NCBI GenBank assembly: GCA_964538565.1
Contig: CAZIGW010000144.1
Coordinates: 1-31,985 of the forward strand
Direction: 5' to 3'
Source of the DNA: CAYVBN01 sp964538565
GTDB taxonomy: Bacteria > Pseudomonadota > Alphaproteobacteria > Rhizobiales > Xanthobacteraceae
Length of the DNA stretch: 31,985 nt
Position 1 is the stretch's first letter. Each line of letters opens with the position of its first letter. Shown in pieces: positions 1 through 7,123 of the stretch. A program made the translations under genes and the position numbers. A model generated the notes under the pieces. It was not told the origin of the DNA, ran no database searches, and saw only the letters and a list, made by a program, of their open reading frames with translations.

Positions 1-61
1 GGCACATGTTCGGAGCGGGCGGGCCTGGCAAGGCACCGCACGGACGCCGCCGATCGGCGAC

Positions 62-301
62 ATGCTTGCGGTCGCGGCCCTGCCGGACTCTGCATCGAGC
101 GACGCGCGCCGCCGCCAATATCTCGAATCCCTCATTCGCGAGGACTACGAGCGCTGCCACCCGGACGACACCTTGCGCGACCTCGAGCGCCGGGCGAGAT
201 TCAGCAAGGAAGACCGCGGCCTGTTGCGGGACTGGCAAGCGGTGGCCGAGCAGCGCGAGCGGGCACGGGTCTTCCATGTGCGCACGATCGCCGCGGAATG
301 A
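62..301 (+). CDS. Small hypothetical protein upstream of a DUF59 gene
   Basis: Encodes a 79-residue soluble, charged protein with no signal peptide or membrane segment. Its middle is rich in acidic and basic residues and reads like a helical protein (DYERCHPDD around residues 29-37, then a FSKEDRGLLRDW stretch around 48-59). I do not recognise the family. The frame stays open upstream to the window edge, so the true start could lie outside; ATG at 62 was taken because upstream codons look like non-coding GC-rich sequence, and no clear Shine-Dalgarno precedes it. The stop lies 9 bases before the DUF59 gene, so the two are almost certainly co-transcribed, which suggests a job linked to Fe-S assembly or the NnrS-like protein. 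That link is inference from position only. Confidence 0.55.
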   Translation: MLAVAALPDSASSDARRRQYLESLIREDYERCHPDDTLRDLERRARFSKEDRGLLRDWQAVAEQRERARVFHVRTIAAE

Positions 302-310
302 GAGCGCGCC

Positions 311-622
311 ATGAACCAGGACGTCAGGGAATCGCTGAGGGACGTGATCGATCCCGAGCTGGGCATCGGCATCGTCGATCTCGGGCTCGTGTACCGTGCC
401 GATTGGACCGCCGAGGGAATCGCGGTCGAGATGACGATGACGACGCCTTCATGCCCGCTGGGAGAAATGCTTCTGCGTGAAGTCGAGCAGAAGCTGCGGA
501 CACAATTTGCCGAAGCGAAGGCGATCCGCGTCGACCTCGTGTGGGATCCGCCCTGGTCGCCGGCACGCATCAGCGAACAGGGACGCCGCGAGCTCGGTTG
601 GCCGCCCTCTCCCAACCGCTGA
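311..622 (+). CDS. MIP18/DUF59-family metal-sulfur cluster assembly factor
   Basis: A 103-residue protein with the full MIP18 (DUF59, FeS_assembly_P) signature: an N-terminal helix, then DPELGIGIVDLGLVY (about 14-28), then TTPSCPLGEML (about 44-54) with the conserved Cys of the SufT/PaaD group. Members help insert or repair Fe-S clusters in target proteins; SufT and the PaaD phenylacetate component are the nearest named relatives, but neither a suf nor a paa operon is present here. The C-terminal WDPPWSPARIS block is typical of the family. It sits between a small unknown gene and an NnrS-like membrane protein on the same strand, an arrangement that would fit Fe-S repair under nitric-oxide stress (inference). 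Family call is firm, target unknown. Confidence 0.88.
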   Translation: MNQDVRESLRDVIDPELGIGIVDLGLVYRADWTAEGIAVEMTMTTPSCPLGEMLLREVEQKLRTQFAEAKAIRVDLVWDPPWSPARISEQGRRELGWPPSPNR

Positions 623-667
623 GCGCAGCGGCCTTCGGCAGTCGGCGCAGAATCCGGGAGCACTTCG

Positions 668-1801
668 ATGTCCGGAAAGTCGGCGCGACCCCGGCCTACG
701 CATTCCGGCGGCCCGGCTCGCGCGACGCCAAGATCCCGGCCTCGGTACGGACCGCGCTACGCTCTTCTGGCAATCGGCGCCGCCGCGCTCGTCGCCGGAC
801 TGTGGGCCGGACTTGCGCGCATCGGCCTGGCGCTGCCCGGCAGCACGTTCGGGTTCATGGCGTTTCACGGCGCCCTGATGGTGTCGGGCTTTCTCGGCAC
901 GCTGATCAGCCTCGAACGCGCCGTCGCGATCGGCCGGCCCTGGGCCTATGCGGCTCCGTCCGCGTCCGCCCTCGGCGCCGTGCTGCTGCTCGCGGACGAA
1001 CCAGGAATCGCCGCCGCCGCTTTCCTCTTGGCGAGCGTGAGTCTCACCGTCGGTTCGATCGTCATCCTCAGGCGGCAACCGGCGCTGTTCACCCTCACAC
1101 TGACCCTCGCGGCGGCCTGCTGGGGCGGCGGCACACTGGCGTGGATGGCCGGAGAACCGATGCCCGCAGTGGTTGGATGGTGGATCGGCTTTCTGGTCCT
1201 CACCATCGCGGCCGAGCGGCTCGAACTCAGTCGCCTTGTTGCGCCCGGCCGAATGAGCGAGGCCGCATTCGTCATCGCGGCGGCGCTCTTCCTCTTCGGA
1301 ATCGCACGGGCGGAGCTTGCCGCACCGTCCGCGCGCTTTGCCGGCGTCGGACTTCTTGCCATGACGGCCTGGCTTCTGACGCACGACATTGCGCTGCATA
1401 CGATCCGCCGGCCGGGTCAGCCGCGATTTTCCGCGGCCTGCATGCTGGCCGGCTACATCTGGCTTGCCGTCGCGGGCGCCGTCCTGCTCGCGGTTCCGCC
1501 TGGCGCTGCCGCGTTTTCATACGACGCGGCGATTCACGCGATCACGATCGGATTCGTGCTGTCGATGATCTTCGCGCATGCGCCGATCATTCTACCGGCG
1601 GTCGCGGGTCTGCCGGTCCGATGCACCGCCGCCGCCTACGCGCCCCTTGCGCTCCTGCACGTCTCGGCCGGCTTGCGCATTGGCGCCGACCTGCTCGAGT
1701 GGGTCGCAGTGCGTCCCGTGAGCGCCATCCTGACGGTCCTCGCGCTCGCCGGCTATGCCGCCGTGCTTGTCCTTGCGTCCCTGTCGCGGCGCGCCGGCTG
1801 A
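668..1801 (+). CDS. NnrS-like polytopic membrane protein
   Basis: A 377-residue integral membrane protein with roughly eleven hydrophobic segments starting near residue 28 after a basic N-terminus. Sequence blocks resembling NnrS proteins are visible: GFMAFHGALMVSGFLGT with a following LERAVAIGRPW (about 61-85), THDIALHTIRRPG (about 238-250), and AAIHAITIGFVLSMIFAHAP (about 288-307), which place histidines inside membrane segments as in NnrS, a haem- and copper-containing protein that eases nitric-oxide stress. The ATG has GGGAG seven bases upstream at 656-660. It follows the DUF59 gene by 45 bases. NnrS assignment rests on motif resemblance and context; a related but distinct NnrS-like family is possible. 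Confidence 0.6.
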   Translation: MSGKSARPRPTHSGGPARATPRSRPRYGPRYALLAIGAAALVAGLWAGLARIGLALPGSTFGFMAFHGALMVSGFLGTLISLERAVAIGRPWAYAAPSASALGAVLLLADEPGIAAAAFLLASVSLTVGSIVILRRQPALFTLTLTLAAACWGGGTLAWMAGEPMPAVVGWWIGFLVLTIAAERLELSRLVAPGRMSEAAFVIAAALFLFGIARAELAAPSARFAGVGLLAMTAWLLTHDIALHTIRRPGQPRFSAACMLAGYIWLAVAGAVLLAVPPGAAAFSYDAAIHAITIGFVLSMIFAHAPIILPAVAGLPVRCTAAAYAPLALLHVSAGLRIGADLLEWVAVRPVSAILTVLALAGYAAVLVLASLSRRAG

Positions 1802-1889
1802 GTGCGCGTCGGCCGGCGACACCGCGCTGCTTGCCCGACGGCTTGCGGATTGGCTATGAGACGCTTCGTGCACCGTGGATTTCTTCGCG

Positions 1890-2999
1890 ATGTCGTCCCG
1901 GACCGAGAAGACCTTGCGCGCCCCGATCTCCGTCGGCCCGAAAGCGCGGGCCTGGTCGCTTCATCAGATCGAAACGCTCTATCCCGGCTGCTTCGCCCTC
2001 GTGATGGCGACCGGCATCATCTCCAACGCGCTCTATCTCGAGCAGCACCGCACGTTGTCCGACGCGCTGTTTGCGGTCAATGTCGTCGCCTATCCGTGGC
2101 TGGTGCTGCTGACGCTCGTACGGATCGTGCGCTATCGGCAGGCCCTCTGGGCCGATCTCATCAACCCGCGTCTCGTATTCGCGTTCTTCACCCTGGTCGC
2201 CGGCACCGACGTGTTCGGCATCGCCCTCAGCCTGCGCGGATTCGAGGCCGTCGCGGTCGCCATGTGGCTGTTCGCACTCGCGACCTGGTTCTGCCTCATC
2301 TATTTCAGCTTCGGTGTCCTGACGTTCCTCAACACCGCTCACGGCGCCAACGTGGTGCACGGCGGCTGGCTGATCGCCATCGTCGGCACCGAATCGCTGG
2401 TGATCCTCGGCACCATCGTGGCGCCGCAAGCCGGGGCGTTCGGTCCGGCCGTCTTCGTCCTCATTCACATGCTGTGGGGCGTCGGTCTCGGCCTCTATGG
2501 AATCTTCATCACGCTTTTTTCCTACCGGATATTTTTCTTCGAATTCGAGCCGGATGACATCGGACCGCTTCTGTGGGTGGTCATGGGAGCGGCGGCCATC
2601 AGCACCAATGCGGGATCGACGCTCATCCTGACCGAGAGCGGCATGCCGTTCCTGCACTCCATGCGTCCGTTCATCGACGGCGTCACGCTCATCATGTGGG
2701 CATGGGGCACGTGGTGGATTCCGCTGCTCCTCCTGTTCGGCATCTGGAAACACGGCGTCTGCCGCGTGCCGCTCGCCTATACGCCGACGTTCTGGAGTCT
2801 GGTCTTCCCATTGGGCATGTATGCGCTTGCGAGCCTGCGCCTGTCGCTCGCCGCCGAGTTTCCGCCCCTGTTGATGGTGTCGCACGCGATGATCTGGATC
2901 GCGCTGGCCGCATGGGCGGTGACGGCGCTTGGGTTTGTGCTCGCTTCGTGGCGGAGTTTCCGCCAGTTTTCTCCGTCGCACACGATCCGCGCGGATTGA
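1890..2999 (+). CDS. TDT-family (TehA/Mae1/SLAC1-like) transporter or anion channel
   Basis: About 369 residues with ten hydrophobic segments, the topology of the tellurite-resistance/dicarboxylate transporter family. The family opening is visible: YPGCFALVMATGIISNAL (about 31-48) and the FEFEPDDIGPLLWVVMGAAA block (about 216-235) before the second half. Members move C4-dicarboxylates, sulfite, tellurite or inorganic anions across the inner membrane; substrate cannot be read from sequence. The ATG at 1890 is preferred; a GTG at 1875 in frame would add five residues. It follows the NnrS-like gene by 88 bases on the same strand, so it may be part of that transcript or begin a new one. A short hairpin at 3093-3110 follows it. 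Confidence 0.82.
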   Translation: MSSRTEKTLRAPISVGPKARAWSLHQIETLYPGCFALVMATGIISNALYLEQHRTLSDALFAVNVVAYPWLVLLTLVRIVRYRQALWADLINPRLVFAFFTLVAGTDVFGIALSLRGFEAVAVAMWLFALATWFCLIYFSFGVLTFLNTAHGANVVHGGWLIAIVGTESLVILGTIVAPQAGAFGPAVFVLIHMLWGVGLGLYGIFITLFSYRIFFFEFEPDDIGPLLWVVMGAAAISTNAGSTLILTESGMPFLHSMRPFIDGVTLIMWAWGTWWIPLLLLFGIWKHGVCRVPLAYTPTFWSLVFPLGMYALASLRLSLAAEFPPLLMVSHAMIWIALAAWAVTALGFVLASWRSFRQFSPSHTIRAD

Positions 3000-3092
3000 C
3001 ACCGGCGCCGCGCGTTGGCGCGTTCGTTGTCGAACTGCCGCGGACAGGCTTTGCCCGCGCCGAGGTTTTGCGGATCGCCGATCGTGGGCGCG

Positions 3093-3110
3093 GCGAGCCG
3101 GCGGGCTCGC
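3093..3110 (+). terminator. Possible hairpin terminator after the TDT gene
   Basis: A perfect 7-bp GC-rich stem (GCGAGCC / GGCTCGC) with a four-base loop lies about 95 bases after the TDT stop and 42 bases before the cupin start. There is no U tract, which is common in GC-rich alphaproteobacteria, so termination is only suggested. Confidence 0.3.
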
Positions 3111-3151
3111 GGGGACGGGCCTGCCACTGACGCATTTCAAAGGAGAAAGCC

Positions 3152-3685
3152 ATGGCATTGAGCGAGGATGTTCGCCGCGTCGTCACGACCGTGGGGGCCG
3201 ACGACAAGGCGGTCGTTCTGTTCGACGGCGCCAGTCCGCACAGGCGCGTGCGTCCCCACACCGGAACGGTATCGCGGCTCCTGTGGGTGACCGACCAGTC
3301 GCCGGCCGATCTTACGGGGACTGCCGATCGCGCCGCCGTCGACATCGGCATCTCGCCGCCCCGGAACGGTTCGGTCTTCCGGATCATTGATTTTCCGCCG
3401 ACAAATCCCGACATCGAGAGCCTCGACATGGGCCACCAGCAGCAGCGGATCAGCGAGGCGCCGAAGCGAGGACTTCCGCCGCGCCACCCGCTGATGCACA
3501 GGACCCGCACGGTCGACTACGCCATCGTGATCTCCGGGGAAATCGACATGCTGCTCGATGATTCCGAAATTCATCTCAAGGCCGGCGACGTGCTCGTCCA
3601 GCAGGGAACCAATCACGCCTGGGTCAATCGTGGAAACGAGCCGTGCCGCATCGCCTTCGTGCTGATCGACGCCCTGGAGCCGTGA
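3152..3685 (+). CDS. Cupin-domain protein with altered metal-site motif
   Basis: A 177-residue cytoplasmic protein whose C-terminal half (about 115-175) is a single cupin barrel. Cupin motif 1 reads HRTRTVDYAIVISGE, where the usual HxH...E pattern has Thr in the second His place and Asp near the Glu place; motif 2 reads AGDVLVQQGTNHAWVN and keeps the His and Asn. This variant is, as I recall, a widespread small-molecule cupin subfamily of unknown reaction, often next to aromatic-catabolism genes. The start is firm: AGGAGA lies 5-10 bases before the ATG. The LysR gene starts 20 bases downstream, which suggests that the regulator and the cupin form one unit. Catalysis, metal and substrate are not shown by the sequence. 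Confidence 0.82.
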   Translation: MALSEDVRRVVTTVGADDKAVVLFDGASPHRRVRPHTGTVSRLLWVTDQSPADLTGTADRAAVDIGISPPRNGSVFRIIDFPPTNPDIESLDMGHQQQRISEAPKRGLPPRHPLMHRTRTVDYAIVISGEIDMLLDDSEIHLKAGDVLVQQGTNHAWVNRGNEPCRIAFVLIDALEP

Positions 3686-3704
3686 GACGCCCGCGGAGCC
3701 GGCA

Positions 3705-4622
3705 ATGGCCGTGAACTGGGGCGCATTGGACCTCAACCTGCTGGTCGTGTTCGACGCCGTGATGCAGGAGCGCAGCGTCACGCGCGCCGCGGCCCGCGTC
3801 GGCCTCAGCCAGCCCGCCATGAGTCACGCGCTCACGCGGCTGCGGCACATGCTCAAGGACGAGCTCTTCGTTCGCACGCCGCAGGGCATGGTGCCGACGC
3901 CGCGTGCCGAAGAATTGGCACGACCCGTCCGAAACGCGCTCGACGAGTTGCAGCTCTCCCTCGAGTCGAGCGAGTTCGACCCTGCGACCGCGGTCCGCAC
4001 CTTCCGTATCGCCATCGACAACTACGCCGCCATGGTGCTGGCCGGCCCGATCGCCGCGCATGCCGCCGAGCTCGCGCCCGGCGTGATGCTCGATTTTCGC
4101 CCGAGCGGCACGCTCGACATCGTCGATCTGATCGACAAGGGCGAGCTGGATCTCGCGGTCGGCCCCTACGGCGAAGCCGGCGAACGCTTCTCGACGCTTC
4201 GTCTGCTCGATGACGCGTTCGCCGTTCTGCTGCGTCGCGGTCACCCGGCGATCGAGGACGGCAAACTGCCGCTCGCGAGCTTCGCGGCGCTTCCGCACCT
4301 CGAGATCTCGTCGAGCGGGGATGATCTGTCTTTCGTCGCGCAGGCGCTCGCCGAACATGGGCTGACACATCGGGTCGCGCTGCGTGCCCCCTATCTGTCG
4401 ACCGCTCCGATCCTCGCCGGCACCGACATGATCGCGGTGGTGCGGCGCCGGGCGGCCGAGGCCTTCGCCAGCGCGCATGCGCTCGACGTTCGCGCGCTGC
4501 CGCACCCCTCGCCGCGGATCGCCACGCAGATGATCTGGCACCGGCGGTTCGACGGCCATTCCGCGCATCGCTGGCTGCGCCAGGTCGTCTCCTCCGTCTG
4601 CGGCCGGCTGAGCCGCGACTAA
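3705..4622 (+). CDS. LysR-family transcriptional regulator
   Basis: A 305-residue LysR-type regulator. The N-terminal winged helix-turn-helix is clear: LDLNLLVVFDAVMQERSVT followed by AAARVGLSQPAMSHALTRLR (about 26-45) and LFVRTPQGMVPT. The rest is a type-2 periplasmic-binding fold for the effector (about 90-300), starting FRIAIDNYAA. The LDLNLL opening and VGLSQPAMSHALTRLR helix place it nearer the NodD/NahR-like branch than the CbbR branch. GCGGAG lies about six bases before the ATG. Its gene runs with the cupin gene upstream, and a cluster of TGCA palindromes, some with T-N11-A form typical of LysR sites, lies directly downstream before the small secreted protein gene, a plausible target. 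The effector is unknown. Confidence 0.92.
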   Translation: MAVNWGALDLNLLVVFDAVMQERSVTRAAARVGLSQPAMSHALTRLRHMLKDELFVRTPQGMVPTPRAEELARPVRNALDELQLSLESSEFDPATAVRTFRIAIDNYAAMVLAGPIAAHAAELAPGVMLDFRPSGTLDIVDLIDKGELDLAVGPYGEAGERFSTLRLLDDAFAVLLRRGHPAIEDGKLPLASFAALPHLEISSSGDDLSFVAQALAEHGLTHRVALRAPYLSTAPILAGTDMIAVVRRRAAEAFASAHALDVRALPHPSPRIATQMIWHRRFDGHSAHRWLRQVVSSVCGRLSRD

Positions 4623-4632
4623 ATTCTTCGTC

Positions 4633-4731
4633 TGCATCCGGACGTGCAAACAATGCATTTGGTGCATTGATGCACCGCACCTAACTGCATGTTGCAGGGC
4701 AGCGACCATGGCCGTCGATGCAGGCCCTGCA
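4633..4731. promoter_or_regulatory. Dense cluster of TGCA palindromes, candidate operator array
   Basis: Nine TGCA tetramers occur at 4633, 4645, 4654, 4663, 4671, 4686, 4693, 4719 and 4728. Several form perfect inverted repeats: CAATGCA/TGCATTG (4651-4669), GGTGCAT/ATGCACC (4661-4676), CTGCA/TGCAG (4685-4697) and TGCAG/CTGCA (4719-4731). Three neighbouring pairs have the form TGCA-N5-TGCA, i.e. 13-bp T-N11-A units as bound by LysR regulators. The array fills the spacer between the LysR gene and the small secreted protein gene. A role as a multi-site operator is inference; no binding protein can be named, and the local hairpins are too AT-rich to be convincing terminators. Confidence 0.5.
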
Positions 4732-4764
4732 AGCCCCCCAATAGACCTCCAAAAGGAGTAGAAA

Positions 4765-5010
4765 ATGACCAAGAACACATTCACATCTCTTGCGAAAGCA
4801 TTGGCGATCGGCGCTGCGGCCGCCACTCTCGGCCAGGCCACGGGCGCTCTTGCTGCGACGCAACACAGACATGCGCGCAGCGAGGCGCATCGAACGATGC
4901 AGGACCCGCCCGTCTACAATCGCTACTATGATGAGGCGCCGCAGTTCCGGACCGGCAGCGTGCCGCCCGGCTTTTACGACCACGCCAAGGGCGACATCGC
5001 CGACGACTGA
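4765..5010 (+). CDS. Small secreted protein of unknown function
   Basis: An 81-residue protein with a classical signal peptide: basic MTKNTFTSLAK, a hydrophobic Ala/Gly-rich core, and an expected cleavage after ALA near residue 30. The mature part is about 50 residues, polar, with several His and Tyr residues (QHRHARSEAH, YNRYYDEAP) and an acidic end, and no cysteine. A strong ribosome-binding site, AAAAGGAG, lies 7-14 bases before the ATG at 4751-4758, so the start is firm. It stands alone between the TGCA array and a strong hairpin at 5036-5066, so it is probably a single-gene transcript. I do not recognise a family; similar small exported proteins of unknown function are common in rhizobial genomes. 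Confidence 0.72.
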   Translation: MTKNTFTSLAKALAIGAAAATLGQATGALAATQHRHARSEAHRTMQDPPVYNRYYDEAPQFRTGSVPPGFYDHAKGDIADD

Positions 5011-5035
5011 CGCACGTCGACGATCGCGAGACACC

Positions 5036-5066
5036 ACGAACACGGCCGGTCTCCGGCCGTGTTCGT
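5036..5066. terminator. Strong bidirectional hairpin terminator between convergent genes
   Basis: A perfect 14-bp stem (left arm 5036-5049, right arm 5053-5066) with a three-base TCT loop. It lies 25 bases after the small secreted protein stop and 62 bases before the stop of the convergent minus-strand gene, so it can serve both. The plus side continues TTACGTT rather than a true U tract. Stem strength and position make it the best terminator in the window. Confidence 0.8.
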
Positions 5067-5127
5067 TACGTTCGGGGTTGCGACACGAGAGATGATCGTT
5101 CCGGGTGGGCCGGCCCGGCACGTGCGC

Positions 5128-5832
5128 TCACCGGCAGACCGCCTTGGTGACGAAATTCTCCAGGGTGCAGTCGGTCGGCTTGCGCGGCTGACCGGAGATG
5201 ACCGCTTCGGCACGACACGTCTCGGCGCTTTCGAAGTCGACGCTCGTCCCGGAGCTGTAACCCTGCGCGGCGCAGATCTTGTCGACCGCCGCCTGACAAT
5301 CAGGCGCGCCGTTCGGCGCCTTCGCGCAGCGCTCGCGACCGGCGACAATGCGGCCGGCCGGGAGTCGTCCGACTGCCGCCGCCGTGCCCTTCGCGGCATC
5401 CGCCGCTCCGCGGGCGACATCGCCCGCGGCGCTTCCCGCCTGATAGCCGAGCGTGCTCAGCGTATGCCACGCCGCGCCGAGACCGGCGCCCGCGGCCGAG
5501 ACGGATCCCTCGACCCAGTGACCGAATGCATCCATCAGCCCCGGTTCGTGCGGCGGCTTCACGCCCTGTGCGAGCGGCGGCGTTGCCTGTGCGCCCGGCT
5601 GTGCTGCGGCATGCGCCGCAGGCGGTGACTCCGCCGCCGGCGCAAGTCCGCCAGGCGTCGAAGGCACGGTCGGCGCCGGCGCGCCCGGAACGGACGGCGC
5701 CTCCTGCGCGGCAATCGCCACGACACATGCGCAGAGCATCGCCGCGGCGAACAGGCCTGCGACGGCGAACCGGCGCAGCCGCAGCTCTGCCGCGGAGCGG
5801 GCGCCGATCGGATGATGTCCGGCAGCATTCAT
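5128..5832 (-). CDS. Exported Ala/Pro-rich protein with Cys-rich C-terminus
   Basis: A 234-residue protein of unknown function. Residues 20-42 form one hydrophobic segment (LRRFAVAGLFAAAMLCACVV) after a basic stretch, so it is exported or anchored by its N-terminus. Residues 43-90 are a low-complexity Pro/Ala linker; 95-160 are Gly/Ala-rich and may form a helix (AGDVARGAADAAKG). The last 70 residues hold six cysteines (RC, DC, IC, TC, DC, VC) that could form three disulfides in the periplasm. The pattern of anchor, linker and small Cys-rich domain suggests an envelope protein. It is convergent with the small secreted protein gene across a strong hairpin and lies 49 bases downstream of the YqaA gene on the same strand. 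No family name can be given. Confidence 0.68.
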   Translation of the reverse strand: MNAAGHHPIGARSAAELRLRRFAVAGLFAAAMLCACVVAIAAQEAPSVPGAPAPTVPSTPGGLAPAAESPPAAHAAAQPGAQATPPLAQGVKPPHEPGLMDAFGHWVEGSVSAAGAGLGAAWHTLSTLGYQAGSAAGDVARGAADAAKGTAAAVGRLPAGRIVAGRERCAKAPNGAPDCQAAVDKICAAQGYSSGTSVDFESAETCRAEAVISGQPRKPTDCTLENFVTKAVCR

Positions 5833-5881
5833 GTCGAGCGTCCCAGGCCCCCAGCCATGGCGCGCACGTGGGCGTATTCAA

Positions 5882-6463
5882 TCAAAACAGGTAGAGGGCG
5901 GCAACAATGCCGGCAACGAGAACGAGGACGCTCACCGTCACCCAGAAGCCGAGCCGCTCCTCGATCATGGCGCGCGCCCGCATGCCGTAGCGGTTGAGGA
6001 GGAACGCCGTCAGATAGAAGCGCAACCCGCGCGCGACGAACGAAAGCGCGATGAACAGTCCCAGGTTGTATCCGGCGAAGCCCGAGGTGATGGTGACGAT
6101 CTTGTACGGGATCGGCGTAATCCCCTTGAGCAGGATGATCCAGGTACCGTAGCGCGCGTAGGCCTCGCGAAAGGCTTCCACCTTGTCGCCGTAGCCGTAG
6201 ATCTGGATCAGCCAGTGGCCGAACGAGTCGTAGAGGAGCGCGCCGATCAGATAGCCCGCGATGCCGCCTGCCACCGATGTCAGCGTGCACAGCGTCGCAT
6301 AGCCCCACGCCTTGTCGGGGCGCGCGAGCGACATCGGGATGAGCATCGTGTCGGGCGGGACTGGAAAGAAGGAGCTTTCGGCGAAAGCCACGACGCCCAT
6401 CAGCCAGGCGGCGTAGGGTCTTCCCGCCGCCGCGATGCACCAGTCATAGACGCGTCGAAGCAT
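5882..6463 (-). CDS. YqaA-family (DedA/SNARE-associated) inner-membrane protein
   Basis: About 193 residues, an integral membrane protein of the YqaA branch of the DedA/VTT superfamily. Family marks from the 6463 start: FAESSFFPVPPDTMLIPM (about 27-44), an internal GxxxG-type membrane segment (AGGIAGYLIG), and the hallmark LKGITPIPYKIVTITSGFAGYNLG block (about 108-131). DedA relatives are proposed lipid flippases or proton-linked transporters acting in membrane homeostasis; the YqaA role is unknown. The start is uncertain: ATG at 6463 gives the common MLRRVYDW opening, while in-frame ATGs at 6475 and 6517 would add 4 or 18 residues; none has a clear Shine-Dalgarno. It lies upstream of the Cys-rich exported gene with a 49-base gap. 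Confidence 0.85.
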   Translation of the reverse strand: MLRRVYDWCIAAAGRPYAAWLMGVVAFAESSFFPVPPDTMLIPMSLARPDKAWGYATLCTLTSVAGGIAGYLIGALLYDSFGHWLIQIYGYGDKVEAFREAYARYGTWIILLKGITPIPYKIVTITSGFAGYNLGLFIALSFVARGLRFYLTAFLLNRYGMRARAMIEERLGFWVTVSVLVLVAGIVAALYLF

Positions 6464-6550
6464 GCGGGGCTGCATACCGGCGGATGTCGCAATTGTCCAC
6501 CATGGGCAGGGTCGCATCGGCGTCCGCCCCCTGCGGCGGCAAAGCTGAAA

Positions 6551-6946
6551 TCAGCGCGCCTTCGGCGCCGCGCGTCTGCGCAGTCCGCGCAGTTCGGCCG
6601 CCGCGACCTTGCGCCGGGTCTTGGGACCGCCCGATTCCTTGAGGAGCTTTTCCGCAATGCCGAACAGCCGCTCCCGCCGGTCCATCTCCTTCCAGACATC
6701 CTTCGGCTGCACGCCGGCGGCGACCCACAGCACCACAAGATTATAAAGAAGATCGGCGCTCTCGCGTACGACCGCATCGCGGCTGCCGTGCATCGCGTCG
6801 ATCACCACCTCGACCGCCTCTTCGGCGACCTTCTTGGCCATCTTGGCGCGCCCGGCGCGCAGCAGCCTCGCCGTGCGCGACGTCGTCGGATCGCCGCTTC
6901 TGGCGGCCATCACGGCGGCGAACAACCGATCAAGCGAATCACTCAT
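6551..6946 (-). CDS. Orphan HisE-like phosphoribosyl-ATP pyrophosphatase homologue
   Basis: 131 residues, an all-alpha MazG/HisE-type NTP pyrophosphatase. The metal-binding pattern is visible: KKVAEEAVEVVIDA (about 38-51) and ESADLLYNLVVLW (about 61-73). HisE converts phosphoribosyl-ATP to phosphoribosyl-AMP in histidine synthesis. Two points differ from the usual gene: it is not near hisF, hisA or hisH, and the usual LLYH is LLYN. It also has a basic C-terminal tail (TRRKVAAAELRGLRRR) making it longer than the usual ~107 residues. As I recall, Bradyrhizobium relatives carry a similar second HisE-like protein besides the true one, so this may be a paralogue with another substrate. Starts ATG-ATG at 6949/6946; no clear ribosome site. 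Confidence 0.8.
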   Translation of the reverse strand: MSDSLDRLFAAVMAARSGDPTTSRTARLLRAGRAKMAKKVAEEAVEVVIDAMHGSRDAVVRESADLLYNLVVLWVAAGVQPKDVWKEMDRRERLFGIAEKLLKESGGPKTRRKVAAAELRGLRRRAAPKAR

Positions 6947-7059
6947 CATTTCGAGAATAGCGCAAATGGCCGACGGCAGAATGAACAGTGTCGCTCCGGC
7001 GACGATGGGGCGGCCCCGACAGGCCCGACATGCGCGCGAGGCCCCGAAACAAACGCCGT

Positions 7060-7080
7060 CAAGGCGCTTGGGTTGCCTTG
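7060..7080 (-). terminator. Possible terminator after putA
   Basis: A 6-bp inverted repeat, CAAGGC (7060-7065) and GCCTTG (7075-7080), with a nine-base loop, 44 bases past the putA stop. Read on the minus strand it is followed by ACGGCGTTTGTTT, a weak T-rich run. The short stem makes this tentative. Confidence 0.3.
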
Positions 7081-7123
7081 CTCCGCTCGCCGGCGCGGAT
7101 CGGCCAGGACGGGCGGGCCATGA

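Noticed and set aside
541..2004. Long plus-strand open frame of 487 codons overlapping the NnrS-like gene
   Set aside because: It is Arg/Ala/Pro-rich, a GC-rich shadow of the gene in another frame; the NnrS-like frame has membrane segments and a ribosome site.
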